Notes under the pieces: generated by a model
What the model saw: the letters and a program-made list of their open reading frames with translations, nothing else
Database searches by the model: none
Told to the model about the DNA's origin: nothing
In this document: positions 9,875 through 20,085 of the stretch, piece after piece
Layout of the letters: the number at the start of each line of letters is the position of its first letter
Numbering within the stretch: position 1 is the first letter of the stretch
Source: Psococerastis gibbosa
Lineage: Eukaryota > Arthropoda > Insecta > Psocodea > Psocidae
DNA: 64,000 nt
Reading direction: 5' to 3'
Assembly (NCBI GenBank): GCA_963971405.1
Contig: OZ020488.1
Coordinates: 42,452,888 to 42,516,887, forward strand
Made by a program: the position numbers and the translations under genes

Positions 9875-9975
9875 TTTATAGAATTTATGGTTTAAAAAAA
9901 AATATAATGTGTCAAGACTGCTCAACGGGTTTAAAAAACCTACGTCAGCATCAAATATTCAATAATAGACTAGAA
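9875..9975 (+). other. LINE 3' untranslated region
   Basis: This 101-bp leader has an A9 run at about 9894-9902 and a small hairpin (gggttt / aaacc) at 9928-9942. It ends 'caataatagactagaa' directly against the right TSD, without a terminal poly(A) tail. The hairpin could be the reverse-transcriptase recognition end, but that is inference. Confidence 0.5.
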
Positions 9976-10127
9976 TAGCTGAGGTCGCGGAGCACCTGTC
10001 CCTTCTAAAAACTGTATAGCGGGAATCGCTTATCTTACTGCAAATATCATATGAAGACCAAAGGAAGCATTAACGATCAATATAGACAGACCCAACCTCA
10101 ATTCATCTAACAGTGTGCCTTTGACGC
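9976..10127. repeat. Right copy of 152-bp target-site duplication
   Basis: Identical over all 152 bases to 4641-4792. No difference between the two copies suggests recent insertion, or less likely gene conversion. Confidence 0.85.
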
Positions 10128-10778
10128 GTTACTCTAAGAAGATCTGAGGATGCGACAACGTTTAATGAAGATGGTCCCCCAACCTAGATTCATCCAACGC
10201 GGACCTTTGAAGTGTAACTGTGCCTAATACGACCTAAGGAAGTGACAACCCCCCGACGGATGACATGACCCCCCCCCCCCCTTCATAAAGTGCCAACCAC
10301 GCCTATGGAAATGTACACAACAAAAACAAAATAGTCATTCAAGTCACAGAGCCTTTAAGTGAGAAAGAGAGAGCGACAGGGGGGAGAAAATTACGAAAAT
10401 TAAATGGAAAGTGCGGCTAGGCTTTGAAGTAAGGGGGTCCCGTTTCCAGTCCTACGCACATGAATAAATCAAGAAACCCATTTAAGCTTTTGGCCTGTGT
10501 TTTGCCGTACAAAGGCTACAAAATCAGTTTAGGGTTAGCTTGGCCTGTTTACATTATAATGATGGCCTATGCGTGTGAAAATGTTCAGTAAAGAAGCATA
10601 GCTTTTAAAAGGAAGTCTTCATTCTGCAAAGAAAGGGCTTTCAAATAGACAAATTGATTTTTTTAAATTGTTTAGGGTAGGGAAAATTGTTATACTATAG
10701 GTCTACAATTTTCGTTAGGCCCGTATTTGTTGGATCTAATAGTGAAACAATATTAGAGCGTATTATTCTCTAACATAT
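10128..10778. other. DNA downstream of the LINE with degenerate tandem structure
   Basis: No gene is visible. Part of the target sequence ('aacctcaattcatctaac', then 'gcctttga') recurs in altered form at 10179-10210 ('aacctagattcatccaac', then 'acctttga'), so the LINE landed in an old diverged tandem repeat. A C run lies at about 10266-10281. Confidence 0.5.
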
Positions 10779-10991
10779 ATGAAGAACCAGTAGAATCCGG
10801 GCTGATGGGCCGTGGTTGTACCTTGGTGGCTCCGTAGCGAGCCACCGCACCGTACGGAGCCACCAAGGTACAACCTTCTAAGTTCCACGCAGCGGCACTG
10901 AAGATGTCGACCGCAGATGTTGACAAAACGTTTGGAAGTTCACTTTCAATCCGACCACGGCCCATCAGCCCGGATTCTACTGGTTCTTCAT
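10779..10991. mobile_element. Foldback element with a second hairpin inside
   Basis: The outer ends are inverted repeats of about 38 bp (start 'atgaagaaccagtagaatcc', end 'ggattctactggttcttcat'). Inside the left half is a further perfect inverted repeat, 'gttgtaccttggtggctccg' pairing with its complement ending at about 10875. A related copy is at 18276-18418, and the flanks of the two copies are also related ('gtaactgcaaaggctttcac' type), so both are pieces of a longer repeat. The motif set around 'gacgaaacgttt' recalls Penelope-like terminal regions, which is a guess. Confidence 0.65.
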
Positions 10992-12650
10992 TCGACTTCG
11001 GCCGTGAAAGCCTTTGCAGTTACACTCTAACACATACACGGTCAATAGAATTTTAGACAAGGCAGAAATCAGGTGAAACAGAGTTTAAATCGCCCAGACT
11101 ACAGGTTGCTGCAAGACAATATTTCCAAAAAGAAGCTAAGCGCCATCGACTTAAGCGACCCACACAAATAACTTAAACTATACACATCACAGTATTGCTA
11201 ATATAATCGTTAACATAACTTTGTAGTTTGGCTGGCCTAAATTTGCAGTCACAACTTGTAATGATGCCTTCAAATTATAGGAGGCTACATTGAAACTTCT
11301 GTGCCTAGCCAAAGTTCTCCCAAAATGTCCAAGTTAACCCATGTGTCGCTGCCAAAACCTAGTAAACTTTCTGGAAAATGCAAAATAGCGAGCAGCCTGG
11401 GTTTAACTCCAATTTGAGGACTGGTAACTCTGCTGTTTCCTGTTTGCTATAGATGTATAGGGTAGCCTACTTTTGTATAGAAATCCATAGTCAAAAGCAC
11501 GTCAAATCCCAATGTTTTGATTGGTTAGTGTAGTTTGGCGAGAGTATTTTCTTAAAAGAATGAGGTCCATTGGTCGATTTCACAGTGATTGGTGGGCCGT
11601 CTGATTTTATTCGTTAGGTCTAAGTTAGTAATTATATGTAAACAGTAAACAAGCAGGAAATTAGTGTTTAAATAAAACTTTGTTACATATCGCTACTTGA
11701 TTTCCCAACTGTTTTAACTGCAAAATGCTAACTTCTCAGGAGAGCGTTCCTAAGTGGTTCCCGGAGGTTTTAATTTAAATGTATCTCCTACACGAACTTC
11801 AGCCAAGAAATTTTTTTTTATTTTTTTTACAGGCTTGCAGATACGACGATTGGATGCAAAAAAGAGGACAAAATGAAATTTTTGATGTATTAAAAAGAAA
11901 TTATGTTTTGCAGTTAAAACAGTTGGCCAATCAAGGAGCGATCAAGCCCCTACACCTCCATATGATTTGCATGCGGAAGCAGGAGACCAATAGAAAATCC
12001 GCCATATTTTGGCCTCAACAAATGGAACTCAATAGTTCTCTTATGGTACCTAACCCAAGATTTTTAAAACCAAAAAAACGTGTCTTTATTAAATATTTAG
12101 GCTGTCTTACTTCACTATTATGATAAATATGCTTTCCCAAAATAGCTGAAAATTATGTGGATTAAAAAGAAACAATATAGCATCAAATAAGTTCAATCAT
12201 GAATCATCCAAAACAGTAACTGTACCCTATGAAATTTCAAATGTAGCAAATAAAAAATTAAATTATAGGCAATAATAAGGGCAACAAAAAGGCATTTTCT
12301 CTTAGTTTCTTTAAATAAAATACAGAATACCCCCTGCAGTGAGCCCAAAAATGGCGGAAGTCAAATGACCATGCGACACTAGCGCCAATGGTTCTTCTAG
12401 TGTATTATATAAGTTATAAGTATATGTACGAGTATTCCTAATTTGCGGACTAAATCTATTAAACGCCTGAGGCTCGCGATTGATAGTGCTCGACGGATAT
12501 GTAAAATTGTTTTATTTATTTATTGTATTTTTTATACATAATTTCGTCAGCTTGTTATTTCTTTGTTTAGAAAATAATTTTAAATCACTGCATTAAACTT
12601 TTATGCGTAAAAGGGACCATCATACCACATTTTGAATGAAACAAACAGCA
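10992..12650. other. AT-rich DNA, no clear gene
   Basis: Nothing recognised apart from the doubtful open frame at 11834-12123. The first 50 bases match, in reverse complement, the left flank of the foldback at 18276-18418. Confidence 0.4.
11834..12123 (+). CDS. Doubtful open frame after a splice-acceptor-like site
   Basis: A pyrimidine tract ending 'tttttttacag' (11821-11831) looks like an intron 3' end and is followed by about 95 codons with no stop, including RYDDWMQKRGQNEIFDVLK. I recognise no domain. It could be an exon, an exon remnant or chance. No partner exon or donor was identified, so confidence is low. Confidence 0.15.
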
Positions 12651-12658
12651 TTTACAGC

Positions 12659-12830
12659 CATAGACGGATATAGCTGCCCTCCCCCCATAAATTTAGTAAA
12701 TCTATTGTAAGTTAATTTATTACGCTCTTATTTCAACGATTAATCGATACTACACAAAAGGTTTCTTTTATATTATTTTGAGAAACAGAAACTACCCCCC
12801 CCCCCCCGAAATGGGCTGGATCCGTCCCTG
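12659..12830. mobile_element. hAT-like MITE with exact 8-bp TSD
   Basis: The 172-bp element starts 'catagacggatatagctgcc' and ends 'gggctggatccgtccctg', an imperfect terminal inverted repeat. It is flanked on both sides by the identical 8-mer tttacagc (12651-12658 and 12831-12838). An 8-bp TSD and a CAGGG-type end point to the hAT superfamily. Runs of C lie just inside both ends. It has no coding capacity. Related copies are at 33067-33221, 44945-45858 and 62404-62528. Confidence 0.82.
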
Positions 12831-12838
12831 TTTACAGC

Positions 12839-14547
12839 TAGTATTCTTTGACAAGAGTTCTTATAGTGTTCTTATAGTCTTCGCAATCTTTTTTTTTCCA
12901 TTATATCATTGATATAACCATTTCCCTCTCCTGCTTGATATGACATCCATCCGTGCAGACACGAGTTTCTTATTGCACAGGGTGGATGGCCTATCAAGCA
13001 GCCATACATATATACTGTATTGTCGTTGCATTGAAAATTGTGAATCAATGAATCTCTATTCTGTAAGTTTTTGGAGGAATACATTTTTACTACTACTATT
13101 ACTACTACTGGAAAGAACAATTCGCAAGTAACTATAATAAACTGAGCGTTAGAAATGGCGTGAACACAACAGCTGAGACGCGCGAGAGTGCTTTTTTATT
13201 CGAGAAAAAGTTATTTAAAGGAAGGAAGCAATGCCGAACTGCAGCAGCCAACCTGTCGCAGTACAGTAGCGAATGGCTTCTACGGAATTTAAGACTTCTG
13301 GGATTTTCTTGTGCCGTTTAAAATGACTCCATAAAATAGGGTAACAACTTCCCTTTTGATTTATCCCCTGTGAATTGCTACAGCACTACACTATGTATAT
13401 CGGAAAGTGCCGTTTCCCCCCGTTTTATGTTCCATGGTTATTTCCAAGTACCAATAATTTTTCTGATACTTCCTTCTCTTCATTTCCCTTGCTATTCTCT
13501 TGTTTTTCTTCTTCGACAATATAGATTAAATTGCGACTAGTTGATTCAGTGGCGGACACAGCAGGAGAAAAATTTGAAAATATAAGTTCAAAATAGTGGG
13601 GTTTTACGTAGGTGGCCCGGTGGATAAGTTTTGAAAAAAATAGGCCTGAAATAGTTGGGTTTTACGATTTTAACAGTAGTAAAGTTTAAAATTTAAAGAA
13701 GGAAGATATATTTATGTTACCGTACCAGATTTATGTAATTCTTAACCTTTCATTTCGGGCTGCTGCCCGCCTTGGTTGGAGCATACAGAACAAAACGATA
13801 CCATTTGAAGAAGTACCTATTACAATAACACTTTTCATATTTCATGATTTTTTTAAAAATTAACTGGTCATTTTCCCGCCTTTTTAAAAAAGCGATCGTG
13901 GGAACTGCCCTAAAAAGGGAAGGAGAAATAACCCAAAACCTGTTACAACCATAATAAGATCCCATACACAACACCACAGCTCGAAAAGAAAATTCCCATA
14001 CAAAACGAAAAACTACGAGAAAAATTCTTCCGGAATGTTTCCCATACAAACGCACCTGGCGTTGGATAAATTAATCAAAAGTAAAAGAGGGATGATTTTG
14101 AAGAAAATAAATGTAATGAATCTTCAGGAAAAGAGGGGGGTGGGCAATAAAAGAGAAAGTTGCGGTGGGGTCGTAGAAAGTTTCCGTTACAAAGCCGTAA
14201 ATCGCAAGTTACCCTCCGCGGTCCCAGGCTTGGCACTGTTTGGACCCAAGGCGTTCCAGGGGGCCTTTTCCGTTAAGTTCTATATATTTAAGCGTTCTTT
14301 TGGCAAGCTCTGAGAGCTAAATGGTTCCGTTTAGGGCTGTAATTCTTTTTGTGGCGCCTAATGTAAGCGACATTAGGAAGATAGTTGCTGATTAAGCCGA
14401 TGAAATTGCCATTGAAAATTCTTAATCACCATATAATTCTGCCACAAACGGTTTCAAACACCGAGTGAATGTAAAGAGCCCGCTTTCGTTGTTTTATTAA
14501 CTCACTGCTGATCACACAATTTTTCGGACCCAATGTGTTCTTGCTGC
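12839..14547. other. AT-rich DNA, no clear gene
   Basis: Open frames up to about 100 codons occur on both strands (for example 13750-14055 and 14035-14313), but they have no recognisable domain and look like chance. A 'cagtggcggacacagc' near 13546 resembles a hAT MITE end, but no partner end was found. Confidence 0.4.
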
Positions 14548-14668
14548 CCTATCATGGCGGTTTGGGATTAACATAATACCGAGGTTTATTCAATCATCAA
14601 TTTAAGCAAATGAGTGAAAAATGCGCGGGGGGGGGGGATTGAAATTGATAAATTAATCTTTGGCTATA
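14548..14668 (+). repeat. MITE-B fragment
   Basis: The left end 'ctgccctatcatggcggttt' and then 'gggattaacataataccgag' match the MITE-B terminus, and the interior matches 2455-2575 in reverse complement. A G run lies at about 14627-14638. The right end is missing. Confidence 0.55.
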
Positions 14669-16449
14669 TTTTTGCTTTTTTCCTCCCTTAATTATATAGA
14701 CCCATTAACTTTACTAAAATTCTTATTTTATTAATTTAATTGTTTTTACATTTCAAAATTCTACCTGTAAATTTTAATATTTATTAGTATTCTTTTTTTA
14801 TTATTTATTAATCCCTGTCTAAGCATGAATGTGCATAAGATAGTTTCATAAGAATCAGTGCTACGCAGATAATTTTAGTCTTGAACCTACGTCAGGTGCA
14901 GACCCAAATTTCATTATTTTTTTAATTATGCAAGTAGGCCTACAGTACACATTATATTGCCGTATTATATGGTGTATATAACACCGACATTAAATTTGGT
15001 TGAAGAGGCAACCTCTATAATATATCCTCTAATTGGCCTACAGTATTTTTTTAAAATCATTATATAGATGGAACGAACCTTTGCGACCAACAAAACATAA
15101 CAATAATGAATTTGAAAAAAAAACATGTTTATTTAATGTTAATTCCACAAGTTAAATTAGAAATGGCGCGCACAGTCCCCAAAACCCAAAACTAATCACT
15201 GAAAATGTCTCCCTAAGCGATAACTCGGTCGAGGCACCCCTGCTGCTGCCACGAAAAACCTAATTCCCTCAGCAAACAGCATCGCTGACGCCACGTCCAT
15301 CCAGCATCCACCCCTTCCTTTTTGATTGTTATCGGCTGGCGTACTACTATAATTGGAAAGGTTTGCATCACTGTGGCACTTGTTAACAGATGTCTAGGTA
15401 TTTTAATAACAAATCGGACACCCCCGCTATGTGTTGTTTTGTACTAAATTCAATTTATAATTTAAAAAAATAAAATATATTGCATAAAGCTATAAATGAA
15501 TAGTAGAAGTAGTACAATAGAGAATATAGACGAGACTTATATGTCATTTTTAACCTCACAGGTACACAACTCACAAGGTGACACAAGGTCCTCGCAACGT
15601 CGTCAATATAGTAAATAACCTAAAAAATCAGTTGTCATAAACAGCCGTAAAATTACAAAAGATTACCTACTAAATCTTAAAACCATCTATAAATTAGTGC
15701 ACGGACTGTCTACAAAAGGAGTGAGCCTGCCTATATGAAACGTTGTACAATATACGTTTAGTGGGCTGTCCAAATGTCTCTTTAAGACTTCACTGGGCAC
15801 CTTTATTACCTTTCGTGCAACAATAAAACTAAGTTATTTGCTAACACAGACGTGAAATAGAAAACATTTTTTTTTTTTTTTTTTTTTTTGTTTTAAAGTG
15901 CGGGTCCCTGTTGGGAATTTGCGCTAGGAAATTGGGAATGTTTACCAATAGAATAGAAAACATGTTGTATCATCTATTGAGTTTACTGTGCGAGCCCACA
16001 GGTTTTTTGTATTTGTATTATTTTATTTGTATTATATATATATAGTACCGGCCGAAGAAGATGAAGAAAAAGAAAACGTACCAACTACCAAGAGGTACAG
16101 GAAAGAAAGATAGGTATACAGACCGGTAGTGATGGTGAAAATGTTTTTATCGTTATATCATTTTTTTATTATATTTTTCACGCTTTATACCCCCGTCAAA
16201 GCAATCAATCAGCATTAAAGTTTTCGGTTCGCTAACATACAGCATAAATCATTGAAATACAAAAAAAAAAATGGAGGGAAATAAAGCCCACAAACAAAAG
16301 TCATTGCTGTGATAAATAAAATGACGAATACAACGACGCAATCCCCTATTCTCATTTCCCCTCCATATATACAAAAACAAGCATTTCAAATTTTCCTAAA
16401 ATACATTTTTCAGTTATCATTCCTGGATGTACAATCTAGCGCACGGTCA
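14669..16449. other. AT-rich DNA, nothing recognised
   Basis: No gene is visible. There is a T run of more than 20 at about 15867-15889 and a short TA run near 16034. Confidence 0.4.
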
Positions 16450-16560
16450 CGTTGTATTGTAGCGGTAGACACCCTGAATTTTACCCGAAAGGTTGTTGGT
16501 TCGAGTCCGAAGGGATGCTGTCTTGGGCATCCACGATGTGTTTAGGAGATTAATTCAACA
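16450..16560 (+). repeat. tRNA-like SINE head
   Basis: The block 'acccgaaaggttgttggttc' with a perfect B box (ggttcgagtcc, about 16497-16507) is shared with the SINE-A head, preceded by 'gtagcggtagac', a weak A box. The downstream body differs from SINE-A, so this is either a different SINE using the same head or a SINE-A copy cut just after the head. Confidence 0.5.
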
Positions 16561-18189
16561 TGATGCGCCATGTTTAAATATACTTCTAACTTATCCTGAA
16601 ATAGTACTACTACCAATTTGCGTAATTAAGACCGTGTCTACTTTATTTTGGTTTTTATCCCAAAAAATGTACACAAAAAATATCAAAAACTGATTTAAAA
16701 AAAATATGTTTAAGTTCACATATTTTATATTGAAGTAATTATCAATGTGAACAAAAACCCGCTAAAGGTTCCTTGATTGTGTCGTTCTGGGGTATAGAAT
16801 GGTTAAAATAAACGCAATTGTCATGAACAATTGTTTAAAAAAAACTTTCTTCAGGTGAATCTTTTCACACATGCTTTCCAGCGTCTCTGTAACATGTTTT
16901 ATGCGCTAACTTAAGTATCAGAACCAAACAAGTTGCATATTGGCTGTATCACATTAGACTTCCCATGTAAGGAGTATCCGATTGCCCCATAGATCAATCC
17001 AGCGTTTTAAATCGGCCGAAATTTAACCCCCAGAACAATTACAAAGAAAATTCTTATACCTATTATCTATCGTATTACGTACGTAGGTGCCTTTACTAAT
17101 TTATAATTACTATGAAAATATATATGTATGTATAATATGTACATTCGTAAGAAGAAAGAAAGAAAATTTTCCTTATTTTCCATATGACCCATTTTCGGCC
17201 CAATCTCATCTGCCAATTAACTTGTACCATTCATTTGATAAAAATATGCGTGTATCCATACATAAACAATCCAATTCTTTCCCATTATTTCACTCCATGG
17301 GCGCCATACTGCCCCCCCTCCTCCGTGTTTTCGTGGAGTTATCCCGCTCAATGTTCTAACGTCCCTCGCTCAAACAACAGCCGCAGGGGGTCGCTGAAAA
17401 ACAAAACGAAATGGACGCCATACAGATACCAATTTGCAACATTAATGCCCTCCCGCGCCCCCCCCCCCCCAATGTAAAAAGTCCCACGCTTTTCGACATT
17501 TCCGATACTTTTTTCTATAGGGGGGTGGAGGGCGGAGGTAGGGTGAGGGAGATTTCCATAATGGTTCAGCTTAAATTGGTATTTGTTCAAAGGTCACATC
17601 TATGCCTTTTTTCAGAGCGCTTGAGCAATGACAGGGTTTCATGTATTCAGCAATATCTATTGTACCTCAGTGATAGAAGTCGTTCACGTAGAGGTATACT
17701 ATTTATATTAGCTAACTAACTAATTGGCCACAGTTCAGGTACTCCTTCAACCTGACCGGAAAGTCCATTCCTTTTTAACAAATCAACAGCTGTAGTGTTG
17801 GTTGTGATACATACTGGACATCAAAATGTAAAGGAACATTTCTTCAACTTTATGACACCTCGTTTATGGCTCCACGATCGATATTACGTGTGAAATAAAA
17901 ATTTTCACACCCACACTGACTCTCCCCGGCTATGTCTATGTTTTTACTACGGCTGCCGACAATATATCTCTAACCTGTGCCTGTGACCTGCGCTGGCCGA
18001 TGGGCTTGGGACCTAGCACTGGACAACATTTCTCCATGATGTTTTTTTTCCTTTTTCCATTAATTTGGAGCCCCGCTGTTCATTAATTTCTCGGTTAATG
18101 ATTAACTTACCTGCAATAAAAAATGAAAGTTAGCACATGCGACTTAAACGTTTTAGAATTTTGGCCGAGAAAACCAACAAAAATTTAAT
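16561..18189. other. AT-rich DNA, no clear gene
   Basis: Open frames between 17087 and 17719 overlap each other in several frames on both strands and run through C- and G-rich tracts (a C run at 17458-17470), which favours chance. No domain is recognised. Confidence 0.4.
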
Positions 18190-18418
18190 ACAGACACGGA
18201 ATCGCGTAATGGCGACTGAACAGATAGGGGTTTGAGCCACGTTGTAACTGCAAAGGCTTTCACGGCGGGAGCCAAATGAAGAACCAGTAGAATCCGGGCT
18301 GATGTACCGCGGTACAACCTTTGCCATTGAAGATGTCGACTGCAGATGTTGACGAAACGTTTGGAAGTTCACTTTCAATTCGACCACGGCCCATCAGCCC
18401 GGATTCTACTGGTTCTTC
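18190..18418. mobile_element. Foldback element, second copy, with flanking repeat
   Basis: 18276-18418 repeats the ends of the element at 10779-10991 (starts 'atgaagaaccagtagaatcc', ends 'ggattctactggttcttc') and the same interior with 'gatgttgacgaaacgtttgg', but lacks the large inner hairpin and has a short one (ccgcggtac). The 5' flank from 18190 includes 'cgcgtaatggcgactgaaca', also seen in the SINE-B heads at 41488 and 48300, so SINE-B-like sequence lies next to it. Confidence 0.6.
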
Positions 18419-18701
18419 GTTTGAGGCACGACACGCGAAAAACACAGTCTTTTCTGTGCAGGACACTCTACCACTCTACGCCACTGCTACTTAGATTGTT
18501 ACATTAGTAAAGCTGATGTACAGTCAATTGATTTAGACTAGAACTATTTATAAAACGATTGAACCTATCTTGTTAAACGTTGAATGGGCGTATCTAAAGA
18601 TAAAATATGGTGCAAGAACTGACAAAAGCCGACCTTAACTACACGTGTGTTCACAAGGGGCATTTGAACCCAGGGCGGGGCGACCGAGCATTGTTCATAG
18701 C

Positions 18702-19163
18702 GCAATCGACCATGACTCGGCTAATATTTTAGTAACCAACACTCATCTCCATGTTTTGCGCTATTCATCCTCTGTTTAACCCGTAGCGAATTGGTATTAG
18801 CTCCTGTACGGGAGGGCAAAGACAGGACCGAAGTAAGGGGATAAAGTTGGAAGTTGGGAATACGACGAAAGTTCGGTTCCGCCACTGCTTGGAAAGTGTC
18901 GGCAAGGAATACCAAACGGCACTGCCACCAATGCCTAGCGGTGCCGTGCAGTATTCCTTTCCGAGACTTTCAAGCCATGGTGGGAACCGCCATAAGAGGA
19001 TGCAATCGACTCAGCTAATATTTTATAAACCAACACTCATCTCCATGTTTCGCGCTATTCATCCTTTGTTGAACCCGTAGCGAATCAGTTCCTATACGGG
19101 AGGGTGCAGACAGGGCCGAAGTAAGGGGACGAAGCTAGGAAACTTGGGATATGGTACGGGTAA
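18702..19163. repeat. Direct repeat pair flanking a small foldback
   Basis: About 165 bases from 18702 ('gcaatcgaccatgactcggc') recur with roughly one difference in ten at 19002-19163. Between them, at about 18873-18990, sits an inverted repeat whose arms are 'ggttccgccactgcttggaa' and its altered complement ending 'ggtgggaaccgc'. A part of this foldback recurs at about 46985-47060. The order repeat-foldback-repeat could be an insertion with a very long target duplication, or a composite element. Confidence 0.6.
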
Positions 19164-19176
19164 AGTCAGTTCCACC

Positions 19177-19307
19177 CAAGGCTGTAACCAGAAGCCATTC
19201 CATCTGAGGTCACTGGGACACTGGAGGTGAGGGAACCTCAATATACTTAAAACTCCATTCTACTATTGTATCTAGTGTACACTGCACCCCCTCTTGCTAC
19301 GGCCTTG
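19177..19307. mobile_element. hAT-like MITE with exact 8-bp TSD
   Basis: The 131-bp element starts 'caaggctgtaaccagaa' and ends 'cttgctacggccttg', and is flanked by identical 8-mers gttccacc (19169-19176 and 19308-19315). Its interior 'cctcaatatacttaaaactc' is found in reverse complement in the element at 38064-38392, so the two belong to one family. Confidence 0.82.
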
Positions 19308-19315
19308 GTTCCACC

Positions 19316-19466
19316 TCTCCCTTCCTTCTCTTCGAGGTGAAAGAGTCTGCCCTTAGGGTGCCTCAAGTTAATAAACAGACTCACTCCTCCACCAGGCTGA
19401 CAGGGTTGCTTAAAGCAGAAATGCTAAAAGCAGGCGTTGGAAACAACAACAACAACCAACGCTCAA
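19316..19466 (+). repeat. CAA-tailed interspersed repeat, 5' truncated
   Basis: This is the 3' part of a family also at 36725-36935, 48768-49150, 57920-58125 and 63534-63850: 'gagtctgcccttagggtgcc', 'ccaggctgacagggttgct', then a (CAA)n-like tail. The tail and 5' truncation mark it as a SINE or LINE 3' end moved by retrotransposition. Confidence 0.65.
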
Positions 19467-20085
19467 TCATGTAAGAATGGTCAACTATTAAAATTCCGCC
19501 AAGTATAGCCCGTACGGTATATCGTACTCCGAAACATGCTAAGATTTTCCATCAGAAACTAAGATTCCATCTTGATTCATGGCCAGTCCCTTCCCTACCA
19601 TTTGCCAAGATTACATTTCCATCCGCGCAATTTTCAATACAGATTTTGCCCCTCATCTCCCATTCAATGGCTCCTCCACTTTCAAAATGTGCTTGTATAG
19701 CAAAGCTCACAGCAGTTATCTCACCTTGGATTGGTTTTATAGCTGACTTTTGATGGAAAACCACAGTATTGGATATATTGGCTTCATTCTCACTTAGATA
19801 AGGTACGGTACATAGGACAGATGGGTAATTCTAGGCCTGGGCTTTATAATATCAAACACAGCTGCCAGGTATGTTATTCTGGTCCCAACATTAAGATCCG
19901 GTACAAGCTTTCCTATATTTGTCAATTAGGATAGGTATTGTAATAGTTCCTAGGTAAATAATTGTCCTAGGGTTAAATTTAGCGTTAAATTTAAATTTCA
20001 AGTTTCCCTATCCCAAAGCACGGAATTGGTCGTTGGGACGGTTGCATAGTTGAGAATGGCAGACTAATATAATACGATACACAAC
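19467..20085. other. Left flank of the satellite array
   Basis: No gene is visible. The sequence next to the array (to 20085) does not resemble the monomer. Confidence 0.45.

Larger units (their letters stand above)
4793..9975 (+). mobile_element. Non-LTR retrotransposon (LINE), R1/LOA-like group, nearly full length
   Basis: The 5183-bp unit has the order 5' leader (4793-5058), ORF1 (5059-6255), ORF2 endonuclease plus reverse transcriptase (6261-8534), ORF2 RNase H plus Cys-His region (8516-9874) and a 100-bp 3' leader. ORF2 opening with a QGNLQHSKGAT block, an AP-type endonuclease and a C-terminal RNase H place it in the I/R1/LOA group; LOA clade is my best guess but needs a tree. The perfect 152-bp flanking repeat and only one break in about 4.8 kb of coding sequence suggest a recent insertion. 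It is not clear whether the element is site-specific. No 28S rDNA is seen at the target. Confidence 0.9.

Noticed and set aside
4641..10127. The 152-bp repeats as LTRs of an LTR retrotransposon
   Set aside because: The enclosed proteins are a non-LTR type (AP endonuclease, RT, C-terminal RNase H, no protease or integrase). The repeats lack TG...CA ends, and the 3' copy begins only after the 3' leader.
13750..14313. Open frames of 101 codons (-) and 92 codons (+)
   Set aside because: No domain, poor composition, no paralogue and no splice context.
17087..17719. Several overlapping open frames
   Set aside because: Frames overlap on both strands through C/G runs and none resembles a known protein.
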